Position numbers and translations under genes: made by a program
DNA from: Streptomyces sp. GKU 895
Lineage (GTDB): Bacteria > Actinomycetota > Actinomycetes > Streptomycetales > Streptomycetaceae
DNA: 56,107 nt
NCBI GenBank assembly: GCA_002027195.1
Contig: MWJO01000048.1
Span: 1 to 56,107 of the forward strand
Direction of reading: 5' to 3'
The notes under the pieces: generated by a model
Database searches by the model: none
What the model saw: the letters and a program-made list of their open reading frames with translations, nothing else
Told to the model about the DNA's origin: nothing
Part shown: piece after piece, positions 18,297-26,098 of the stretch
How positions within the stretch are numbered: position 1 is the first letter of the stretch
How the letters are laid out: every line of letters begins with the position of its first letter

Positions 18297-18467
18297 CTAC
18301 GGTGACAGCGCCTGGTCATGATGGTTCGTGCGCGGAATTGTGCGGAGGGGGCGTGAGGGACTTGTGATTTACCGCGCGCCCACCTGTGATCAGACTCTCC
18401 ACAGCTGACGCATCTGCCATGAACAAGGCAAACTGGCGGGGTTGCTCACTGGGTTGAGGGGGACTCG

Positions 18468-21425
18468 ATGGACGGTCTACCGCGGGTGCCTGAGCAGCGG
18501 CGTCCCGGCTCCTCGGCGGAGCCAGGCCCGCCGCTGCGCTTCAGCGTGCTCGGACCGGTGCGCGCCTGGCGCGGCGAGGAGCCCCTGGCGATGGGCTCGC
18601 CCCAGCAACGGGCCCTGCTCGCGGCCCTGCTCCTGCGGGAGGGCCGGACGGCCACCGCGGCCGAGCTGATCGACGCCCTGTGGGGCGAGGAGCCCCCGTC
18701 GCAGGCCCTCGCGGCCGTCCGGACGTACGCCTCCCGGCTCCGCAAGGTCCTCGACCCCGGCGTACTGGTCAGCGACGCGGGCGGCTACGCGATCCGCTCC
18801 CTCGGTGAGGGCGCGCTGGACGTGACGGTGGCGCAGGAGTGGGCGACGGAGGCGGAGAAGGCACGCGGCGCCGGGGACCTGTGCCACGCCCGCGAGGTGC
18901 TCGCCCGCGCCCTGGCCCTGTGGGACGGCGAGGTGCTGGCGGGGGTGCCGGGACCGTACGCGTCCTCGCAACGGGTCCGCCTGGAGGAGTGGCGTCTGCA
19001 ACTCCTCGAATCCCGCCTCGACATGGACCTGGAGCAGGGCTGCCACGCGGAGGCGGTCTCGGAACTCACCGCCCTGACCGCCGCGCACCCGCTGCGGGAA
19101 CGCCTGCGCGAGCTGCTGATGCTGGCGCTGTACCGCTCCGGCCGGCAGGCGGAGGCCCTCGCCGTGTACGCGGACACGCGGCGCCTGCTCGCGGACGAGC
19201 TGGGCGTCGACCCGCGGCCCGGACTGAAGGACCTCCAGCAGCGCATCCTCCAGGCGGACCCCGGCCTCGCGGAACCGTCGTCCCCGCGCTCGGAACCCGC
19301 CGCGACCCCGGTCCGCCCCGCCCAACTCCCGGCGACGGTCCCTGACTTCACGGGCCGCGCGTCCTTCGTGGCCGAGCTCGGTGACGTGCTGGCCTCCTCC
19401 GAGGGCCGGGTGATGGCGGTGTCGGCGCTGGCGGGCATCGGCGGCGTCGGCAAGACGACCCTCGCCGTCCATGTCGCCCACCAGGCCCGCTCGGCCTTCC
19501 CCGACGGCCAGTTGTACGTCGACCTCCAGGGCGCGGGGCAGCGGGCGGCGGAGCCGGAGACGGTGCTGGGCGCGTTCCTGCGGGCGCTCGGCACGGCGGA
19601 CTCGGCGATCCCGGACTCGCTGGAGGAGCGGGCGGCGCTGTACCGCTCGGTGCTGGACGGCAGACGGGTACTGGTCCTGCTGGACAACGCCCGGGACGCG
19701 GCACAGGTGAGACCGCTCCTTCCGGGCACGGAGGGCTGCGCGGCCCTGGTGACGTCCCGGGTCCGGATGGTGGACCTGGCGGGCGCGCACCTGGTGGACC
19801 TGGACGTGATGTCTCCCGACGAGGCGCTCCAGCTCTTCACGCGGATCGTGGGCGAGGAGCGCGTGGCCTCCGAGCGGGAGGCGGCGCTGGACGTGGTGGC
19901 GGCCTGCGGCTTCCTCCCCCTGGCGATCCGCATCGCGGCGTCCCGCCTCGCGGCCCGCCGCACCTGGACCGTCTCGGTCCTGGCGGCGAAGCTCGCGGAC
20001 GAACGCCGTCGCCTGGACGAACTCCAGGCGGGCGACCTGGCGGTCAAGGCCACCTTCGAACTCGGCTACGGCCAGCTGGAACCGGCCCAGGCCCGCGCGT
20101 TCCGCCTGCTGGGCCTGGCGGACGGCCCGGACATCTCCCTCGCGGCAGCGGCGGCGATGCTGGACCTGCCCGTCGAGGACACCGAGGACGTCCTCGAATC
20201 CCTGGTGGACACGTCCCTGCTGGAATCCGCGGCACCCGGCCGCTACCGCTTCCACGACCTGGTACGCCTCTACGCGCGTGCGTGCGCGGAACGCGACGAG
20301 TGGCCGCCCGAGGAGCGGGGGGCGGCGCTTTCGCGGTTGCTGGACTTCTATCTGGCGACGGTCGGCGGGGTGTACCTGATCGAGCGGCCGGGGGACCGGC
20401 TGGTGGCTCACCTGGAGCAGGCGGCGTATCCGGGGCTGGTGTTCTCGGACCGGCACGCGGCGCAGGACTGGCTGTACGCGGAGGCGGTCCCGTTGCTGGC
20501 ATGCGTACGGCAATCGGCGCGGCCCGAGACGCTGCGGCGAGCCGTCGACGTGCTCTGGGCGGCCGTGGACCTGGCCGAGTCGGGTGCCAACTCGAAGGAG
20601 TACGGCGCGGTCGCCGCGCTGCTGCGGGATGTGGCCCGGGAGGCGAGCGACCCTCGCGCGGAGGCACGGGCCCTGACCACCCTCGCCTTCATGCACCAGG
20701 TCTCCGACAGCAAGTTCGACGCCGCCCTCCAGGAGGCCGCACGCGCCTCGGAGTTGGCCGCTGTGGCGGCCGACCCGCTCACCGGGTGCTGGGCGGCCAA
20801 CATCAGCGGGGCGGTCGCCCACTACCAGAACCGGCACGAGGCGAGCGAAGAGCACCTCACCTTCGCCATCGACGGATTCCGCGCCCTAGGCGACCGCGCG
20901 GGCGAGGCCAGTGCCCTGTGCAATCTTTCGCGCATCCATCTGGTCACCGGGCGGACGGCGAGTGCGGTGGCGCTGGCCCAGCAGGGCGCGGCGATGTACG
21001 ACGACCTGGGACACGCCCTGCGCGGTGCCAACGGCCGGTACGCGCTGGGCCTGGCGCTCAAGCAGAGCGGAAAGCTCGCCGAGGCCGCCGAGTGCCTGCA
21101 CCAGGCTCTCCAGGTGTTCCGGGAGAGCCGCCAGCGTCTGTGGGAGGGCATGAGCCTGTTCCGGCTCGCCGAGCTCGATCTCGCGGCGAGGCGCCCCGCG
21201 CAGGCGGCTGCAAACGCCGAGATGGCTCTGACGCTGCTGCGGGACATCGGTGGCGAATGGCGACGCGGCAACGTTCTCACGATCCTCGGGCGGGCCCTCA
21301 GCGGGATCGGCCAGCAAGGCCGGGCCCAGGTGTGCTGGCGGGACGCTCTCGAGATCTTCGAGGCGCTGGGTGTACCCGAGGCCACCGAGGTCAGGGGTCT
21401 GCTGAGCCCGGTCGCGGCGGCCTGA
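18468..21425 (+). CDS. afsR: AfsR-type SARP regulator (BTAD, NB-ARC, TPR)
   Basis: 985 aa; S. coelicolor AfsR is 993 aa. Residues about 25-105 form the OmpR-like winged helix (RFSVLGPVRAWRG, SPQQRALLAALLLREG). About 110-265 is the BTAD domain. The NB-ARC ATPase carries its P-loop GIGGVGKTT near 323-331 and RVLVLLDNARD as Walker B. The C-terminal third is helical, TPR-like. GAGGGGG lies five bases before the ATG. AfsR is phosphorylated by AfsK and activates afsS; an AfsS-like gene follows and a kinase/PQQ gene lies 5 kb downstream on the other strand. A paralogue of AfsR rather than the orthologue remains possible. Confidence 0.88.
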   Translation: MDGLPRVPEQRRPGSSAEPGPPLRFSVLGPVRAWRGEEPLAMGSPQQRALLAALLLREGRTATAAELIDALWGEEPPSQALAAVRTYASRLRKVLDPGVLVSDAGGYAIRSLGEGALDVTVAQEWATEAEKARGAGDLCHAREVLARALALWDGEVLAGVPGPYASSQRVRLEEWRLQLLESRLDMDLEQGCHAEAVSELTALTAAHPLRERLRELLMLALYRSGRQAEALAVYADTRRLLADELGVDPRPGLKDLQQRILQADPGLAEPSSPRSEPAATPVRPAQLPATVPDFTGRASFVAELGDVLASSEGRVMAVSALAGIGGVGKTTLAVHVAHQARSAFPDGQLYVDLQGAGQRAAEPETVLGAFLRALGTADSAIPDSLEERAALYRSVLDGRRVLVLLDNARDAAQVRPLLPGTEGCAALVTSRVRMVDLAGAHLVDLDVMSPDEALQLFTRIVGEERVASEREAALDVVAACGFLPLAIRIAASRLAARRTWTVSVLAAKLADERRRLDELQAGDLAVKATFELGYGQLEPAQARAFRLLGLADGPDISLAAAAAMLDLPVEDTEDVLESLVDTSLLESAAPGRYRFHDLVRLYARACAERDEWPPEERGAALSRLLDFYLATVGGVYLIERPGDRLVAHLEQAAYPGLVFSDRHAAQDWLYAEAVPLLACVRQSARPETLRRAVDVLWAAVDLAESGANSKEYGAVAALLRDVAREASDPRAEARALTTLAFMHQVSDSKFDAALQEAARASELAAVAADPLTGCWAANISGAVAHYQNRHEASEEHLTFAIDGFRALGDRAGEASALCNLSRIHLVTGRTASAVALAQQGAAMYDDLGHALRGANGRYALGLALKQSGKLAEAAECLHQALQVFRESRQRLWEGMSLFRLAELDLAARRPAQAAANAEMALTLLRDIGGEWRRGNVLTILGRALSGIGQQGRAQVCWRDALEIFEALGVPEATEVRGLLSPVAAA

Positions 21426-21454
21426 ACCAAGCCGACGGCCCGTGCCGCCGGACG

Positions 21455-21476
21455 CGTTCATCATTCGTTTATCGCC
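21455..21476 (+). promoter_or_regulatory. AfsR/PhoP-like direct repeats before the afsS-like gene
   Basis: CGTTCATC (21455-21462) and CGTTTATC (21466-21473) are direct repeats with 11-bp periodicity. SARPs and PhoP recognise 11-bp-spaced repeats, and both bind the afsS promoter of S. coelicolor. The position, about 170-190 bp before the small gene, allows a long leader. Confidence 0.5.
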
Positions 21477-21647
21477 GCCCGGCACTCTCTGCTGTGTCGA
21501 GCCGTCGCGTCGGGGGGCAGACGGAGCGACACCGGGCCGGACATCTAAGGTGAACCGGCCCAGCAGATCCGCCCGGCAGCCCGCGGGGGAGTTGCCGGGC
21601 GGATCCTGCCCATCCATCGCACCGAACTGTCAGGGGAGCCAGCGAAC

Positions 21648-21812
21648 ATGAGCGACGAGACCAGCACCGACAACGTCCACATCACGGACAAGCCCGCGAG
21701 CGACGCGACGACGGACAACGTCCACATCACCACCGAGCCGCTCAAGGTCAAGAGCACGGACACGGACGAGGCCACCACCGACAACGTCCACATCACGGAC
21801 AACCCTGCCTGA
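21648..21812 (+). CDS. AfsS-like small repeat protein ("sigma-like protein")
   Basis: A 54-aa acidic peptide built on three copies of TDNVHIT (residues 7-13, 22-28 and 44-50) separated by Pro/Ala/Asp-rich linkers. GGGGAG lies nine bases before the ATG. S. coelicolor AfsS is a 63-aa protein with three repeats of a related DNH-containing unit and is encoded directly downstream of afsR as the AfsR target. Size, triple repeat and position here match that pattern, though the repeat unit differs. The gene ends before a strong hairpin. Its biochemical role is unknown; AfsS itself stimulates antibiotic production. Confidence 0.75.
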   Translation: MSDETSTDNVHITDKPASDATTDNVHITTEPLKVKSTDTDEATTDNVHITDNPA

Positions 21813-21839
21813 CCCACACGAACCTTTCCCGCACGGGGA

Positions 21840-21878
21840 TCGGCCGCGGCGGCGCGGAGGGGGAGCCGCCGCGGCCGA
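21840..21878. terminator. Strong bidirectional hairpin
   Basis: A perfect 14-bp stem (arms 21840-21853 and 21865-21878, TCGGCCGCGGCGGC and its complement) with an 11-nt loop. It lies between the convergent afsS-like and acyl-CoA ligase genes. Confidence 0.75.
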
Positions 21879-21911
21879 GGCATGTCCGAGGCATGTCCGA
21901 GACATGTCCAG
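21879..21911. repeat. Three tandem 11-bp repeats
   Basis: GGCATGTCCGA occurs twice exactly and a third time with two changes (GACATGTCCAG), directly after the hairpin and before the acyl-CoA ligase stop. Confidence 0.7.
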
Positions 21912-21922
21912 GGGGCGCCCCG

Positions 21923-23495
21923 TCAGCCGGCCGCGGTCCGCCGCAGCTCCCCCTTCACCACCTTCCCGCTCGCGTTCCGCGGCAGCTCCCGCACGAACTC
22001 CACCGACCTCGGCACCTTGTAGTTCGCCATCTCCCGGCGCGCCCACGCGATCAGGTCGTCGGCCGTCAGGACCGCGCCCGCGCGCCGCACCACGTACGCC
22101 CTGCCGACCTCGCCCAGCCGTGCGTCCGGTACGCCGATCACCGCCACGTCCGTCACCTCCGGGTGCAGCCCGAGGAGTTGCTCTATCTCCGCCGGGTACG
22201 CGTTGAAGCCGCCGACGATGAACATGTCCTTCAGGCGGTCGGTGATCCGCAGGTTCCCGCCGGCGTCCAGGACGCCCACGTCGCCCGTGCGCAGCCAGCC
22301 GTCCGGGGAGAGCACCTCCGCCGTCGCCGCCGCGTCCTCGAAGTAGCCCCGCATGACGTTGAACCCGCGCACCAGGACCTCGCCGGGCTCGCCCACCGGC
22401 GCCTCGACGCGGACCTCCGTGCCCGGGATCGCCCGGCCGGACGTCGAGGCGATGACCGACGGGGCGTCGCCGCGGCGGCACATCGTGACGATGCCGCTGG
22501 CCTCCGAGAGGCCGTACGCCGTCAGGACCGTCGACACGCCGAGTTCGTCCCGCAGCCGTTCGACCAGGGTCAGCGGGACCACGGCGGCACCGGTCACCAC
22601 CAGGCGCAGCGCCGAGAGGTCGTACGACGTCCTCGCCGGGTGGTCCAGGAGGGACTGGAGGAGGGTCGGCGGGCCGGGGAGGACCGACACCCCTTCCGAG
22701 GCCACGTTCGCCAGCACGGTGTCCACGTTGAACACCGGCTGCGGGATCATCGTCGCGCCCCGCATGAGACAGGCGATCACGCCCGCCTTGTAGCCGAAGG
22801 TGTGGAAGAAGGGGTTCACGACGAGATAGCGGTCGCCCTGCCGCAGGCCCGCCAGGTCGCTCCAGATCCCGTACGCCCGCAGCGTCTGCGCGTGCGTGAT
22901 CACCGCGCCCTTCGGGCGGCCCGTGGTACCGGACGTGAAGACGATGTCCGAGGGGCAGGAGCCCTCGACGCGGGACTCACGCTCGCGCACCTCCGCCGCC
23001 CCCACCCCCTCCCCGCTCGCCAGGAAGTCCTTCCACGTGCGGTAGTCGGCCGGGGCGTCGTCCGCGAGCACCACTACCTGGTCCAGCGCCGGCAGGCCCT
23101 CGCCCTCCCCCACCGCGCGCCCGCAGCGACGCCACGTACGACGTCCCCAGGAACGTCCCCGTCACGAACAGCAGCCGCGCCCCGCTGCGGCGCAGCACGT
23201 CCGCCGCCTCGGCGCCCTTGAAGCGGGTGTTGAGGGGGACGAGGACCGCGCCCGCCGACACCGCGCCCAGCGCGGCCACGATCCAGTCGAGGGTGTTGGG
23301 GGCCCAGATCGCCACCCGGTCACCGGGTTCGACGCCGTTGGCGATGCAGGCCGCCGACGCGCGCTCCACCCGTGCGCCCAACTCGGCGTACGTCACCCGC
23401 GTACGGCCCTCCACCACCGCCTCGACGTCCGGGTACCGCTCGACCGCGGACCGGACGAGTCCCGGGACACTGCCCCACTCCAGATCACCGCGCAC
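21923..23495 (-). pseudogene. Acyl-CoA ligase (AMP-forming), frameshifted
   Basis: About 523 aa when corrected. The GTG at 23495 has GGAGG six bases upstream. The N-terminal part (VTYAELGARVERASAACIA, GDRVAIWAPNTLDWI) runs to FLGTSYVASLRAR. Near 23115 one base too many (or two too few) changes frame, and the rest follows: DIVFTSGTTGRPKGAVITH (AMP-binding P-loop), TAYGLSEAS, GWLRTGDVG, RLKDMFIVGGFNAYPAEIE, and the C-terminal lysine region NASGKVVKGELRR. It activates a carboxylic acid to the CoA thioester, probably the entry step. It is divergent from the Ltp-DUF35-hydratase operon across paired operators. Confidence 0.87.
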
Positions 23496-23517
23496 AGCAC
23501 GCCTCCCAACCCCGGAG

Positions 23518-23559
23518 CTGACTACCCGTCAGATTAGCTGTACCCTGACGGCCTGTCAG
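23518..23559. promoter_or_regulatory. Paired regional operators, ligase/Ltp divergent promoter
   Basis: CTGACTACCCGTCAG (23518-23532) and CTGACGGCCTGTCAG (23545-23559), centres 27 bp apart, lie between the divergent acyl-CoA ligase and lipid-transfer-protein genes. The spacing equals that of the pair at 15285-15329. Confidence 0.75.
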
Positions 23560-23590
23560 CAGCCCTTCGGCAGTGTGGAGGTGGGTGCGC

Positions 23591-24745
23591 ATGGCCGGGA
23601 TCAAGGACGCCACCGCGATCGTCGGGATAGGACAGACCGCCTTCGCCAAGCAGCTCGCGGAGGACGAACGCACCCTCGCCTGCCGTGCCGTCGTCGCCGC
23701 TCTCGACGACGCCGGGATCGACCCCGGCGAGGTCGACGCCCTCGCCTCCTTCACCATGGAGGAGACGGACGAGGTGGAACTCGCGAAGGCGGTGGGGTTC
23801 GGGGATCTCACCTTCTTCAGCCGGGTGGGGTACGGGGGTGGCGGGTCGTGCGCCACCGTCGCGCACCTCGCCGCCGCCATCGCCGGCGGCCAGGCGTCCG
23901 TCGGGGTCGCCTGGCGGTCGCGGAAGCGGGGCAGCGGGCCCCGGCCGTGGCGCGACACCGTCGCCCAACTCCCCACGCCCGCCCAGTGGACCCGGCCCTA
24001 CGGCCTGCTCCGGCCCGTCGACGAGATCGCCATGCTGACGCGCCGGTACATGCACGAGTACGGCGCGACCCGGGACCACCTCTTCAACGTCGCCCTCGCC
24101 TGCCGGAACCGCGCCAACCAGAACCCGGCCGCCGTCATGTACGACCGCCCCCTCACCCGCGAGATGTACATGACCTCGCGCTGGATCAGCGAGCCGCTCT
24201 GCCTCTTCGACAACTGCCTGGAGACGGACGGGGCGTTGGCGTGCGTCGTGGTCAGCAGGGAGCGGGCGCGGGACTGCCGCAGGCCGCCCGTGTACGTCCA
24301 CTCCGCCGCCCAGGGGCTGCCCGCCCAGCACCACGGCATGGTCAACTACTGGAACGACGACCCCCTCACCGGGCCGTCCTGGGCCACCGCCCGGCACCTG
24401 TGGAAACACGCCGACTTCACCCCCGAGGACGTCGACGTCGCCCAGATCTACGACGCCTTCACCGCCCTCATCCCGCTCTCCCTGGAGGGGTACGGGTTCT
24501 GCGGGCGCGGGGAGGGCGGCGCCTTCACCGAGCAGGGGGCGCTGGAGAGCGGCGGGCGGCTGCCGATCAACACCGGCGGCGGCGGGCTCAGCGAGGCCTA
24601 CGTCCACGGCTTCAACCTCATCAACGAAGGGGTGAAGCAGCTCAGAGGGACCAGTACCGCTCAAGTGCCGGGCGCCGCCACCTGTCTGGTCACCGCCGGT
24701 GAGGGCGTCCCGACCTCCGCACTGCTGCTGACGAACAGGAGCTGA
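23591..24745 (+). CDS. Lipid-transfer protein/thiolase (Ltp, SCP-x type)
   Basis: A 384-aa thiolase-fold protein of the non-specific lipid-transfer group. Landmarks are AIVGIGQTAFAKQ, NCLETDGALACVV, the family signature QIYDAFTALIPLSLEGYGFC with GRGEGG, and NTGGGGLSEAYVHGF. The ATG at 23591 has GGAGGTG seven bases before it; the GTG at 23573 is less likely. Ltp proteins with a DUF35 partner act as retro-aldolases on hydroxyacyl-CoAs in steroid side-chain breakdown (Ltp2/ChsH2). The DUF35 gene begins 3 bp after this stop, strongly suggesting such a complex. Confidence 0.92.
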   Translation: MAGIKDATAIVGIGQTAFAKQLAEDERTLACRAVVAALDDAGIDPGEVDALASFTMEETDEVELAKAVGFGDLTFFSRVGYGGGGSCATVAHLAAAIAGGQASVGVAWRSRKRGSGPRPWRDTVAQLPTPAQWTRPYGLLRPVDEIAMLTRRYMHEYGATRDHLFNVALACRNRANQNPAAVMYDRPLTREMYMTSRWISEPLCLFDNCLETDGALACVVVSRERARDCRRPPVYVHSAAQGLPAQHHGMVNYWNDDPLTGPSWATARHLWKHADFTPEDVDVAQIYDAFTALIPLSLEGYGFCGRGEGGAFTEQGALESGGRLPINTGGGGLSEAYVHGFNLINEGVKQLRGTSTAQVPGAATCLVTAGEGVPTSALLLTNRS

Positions 24746-24748
24746 ACC

Positions 24749-25168
24749 GTGCTCTCCCCCGTCATCGACCCCGAGGGCGCCCCCTTCTGGCGGTACGCCG
24801 CCCAGGGCGAACTCCGCGTCCAGGCCTGCGCCGACTGCGGCGAACTCCGCTTCCCGCCCCGGCCCTGCTGTCCCCACTGCCGGTCCTTCGGCGTCGAGTG
24901 GCGGCCCGTCCCGGGGCACGGCCGTGTCTGGTCGTACGTCGTCCCGCACCCGCCGCTCCTGCCGGACTACGCCGAGCGGGCGCCGTACAACGTGATCGTC
25001 GTCGAACTCGTCGAGGCGCCGCACATCCGGCTGGTCGGGAATCTCGTCGCCGAGCCCGGGGCGCCGATCGACTCCCTGCCCGCCGACCGCATCCGCATCG
25101 GCGCCCGGGTGCGGTTCGTGGCCGATCCGGAGAGCGGGCTGCCGCAGTGGGTGCCGGAGCGGTCATGA
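24749..25168 (+). CDS. DUF35 / Zn-ribbon OB-fold protein
   Basis: 139 aa. The N-terminal Zn ribbon has four Cys in CADCG and CCPHC, followed by an OB-fold (GRVWSYVVPHPPLLPDYAE to RVRFVADPESGLPQW). The GTG start lies 3 bp after the Ltp stop, and the stop overlaps the hydratase ATG. DUF35 proteins are CoA-binding partners that stabilise Ltp-type thiolases/aldolases or hydratases. The order Ltp, DUF35, enoyl-CoA hydratase mirrors steroid side-chain loci. Confidence 0.92.
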   Translation: MLSPVIDPEGAPFWRYAAQGELRVQACADCGELRFPPRPCCPHCRSFGVEWRPVPGHGRVWSYVVPHPPLLPDYAERAPYNVIVVELVEAPHIRLVGNLVAEPGAPIDSLPADRIRIGARVRFVADPESGLPQWVPERS

Positions 25169-25935
25169 GCCTGCGGGTCAGCACCGACAAGGACACCGGC
25201 GTCGCCGTCGTCACCCTCGACCGGCCGCACCGCCTCAACGCCGTCGACCTGGAGCTGCGGGACCGACTCGTCGACACATGGCGGGCGTTGCGGTTCGACG
25301 ACTCCGTGCGGGCCGTCGTGCTCACCGGCAGCGGCGAGCGCGCCTTCTGCACCGGGATCGACCGCGACACCGAGGTGCCGCAGCCCGGCTCCCCCTACAT
25401 GGCCGACGACCCGCTCCTGCGCGTCGGGCCCAAGTCCAACGACCTCTGGAAGCCCGTCGTCGCCGCGGTGCGGGGCATGGCCTGCGGGGGCGCCTTCTAT
25501 CTGCTCGGCGAGAGCGAGTTCGTCGTCGCCGACCCGGACGCCACCTTCTTCGACCCGCACACCACCTACGGCATGGTGAGCGCCTACGAGTCGGTGCTCA
25601 TGGCGCAGCGGATGCCGTACGGGGAGGTCGCCCGGATGATGCTGATGGGGACGGCGGAGCGGATGTCCGCGCGGCGGGCGTACGAGATCGGGCTGGTCTC
25701 CGAACTCACCGCGCGGGGCGAGGCGTTGGCCCGGGCCATCGAAGCCGCCGCCGTCATCGCCGCGCAGCCGGCCGCCGGGGTGCAGGGCACCGTGCGGGCC
25801 CTGTGGGCGGCGCGGGAGGCCGCGCTCGCCGCCGGGTTCGCGCAGGCGCCGCACCTGATCGCCCTGGGCAACCTGCCGGACGACCGGCAGGCGGAGCTGT
25901 TCTCCACCCGCCGGCCGGGGTTCAGGACGCGCTGA
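25165..25935 (+). CDS. Enoyl-CoA hydratase/isomerase (crotonase family)
   Basis: A 256-aa crotonase. It shows VVTLDRPHRLNAVD, the oxyanion-hole strands GSGERAFCTGIDRD and VRGMACGGAFYLL, and the segment DPHTTYGMVSAYE where catalytic Glu residues normally lie, so the exact acid/base pair is unclear and the activity could be hydratase or isomerase. The ATG overlaps the DUF35 stop (ATGA). It is the last gene of the Ltp operon, convergent with the kinase gene over a 163-bp gap with no clear terminator. Confidence 0.9.
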   Translation: MSLRVSTDKDTGVAVVTLDRPHRLNAVDLELRDRLVDTWRALRFDDSVRAVVLTGSGERAFCTGIDRDTEVPQPGSPYMADDPLLRVGPKSNDLWKPVVAAVRGMACGGAFYLLGESEFVVADPDATFFDPHTTYGMVSAYESVLMAQRMPYGEVARMMLMGTAERMSARRAYEIGLVSELTARGEALARAIEAAAVIAAQPAAGVQGTVRALWAAREAALAAGFAQAPHLIALGNLPDDRQAELFSTRRPGFRTR

Positions 25936-26098
25936 CGGCCTGGGCGACCGGGTCGTCGCATGGCGCCGCTCCCGTCCCGGGCGTAGCGTCTGGGGTGAGA
26001 GCCGCGAACACTGCCTGACCCGCACGCTCTCGCCGAGTCGACGGCCGCCGTCCGGAACCCCTTCCAAGCGCTCGGTACGACGGCCGTCCCGGAGCCGG

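Noticed and set aside
21648..21812. A peptide pheromone for the TPR part of AfsR (RRNPP-like system)
   Set aside because: The peptide has no secretion signal, and its size, triple repeat and location match AfsS, a known intracellular target of AfsR.
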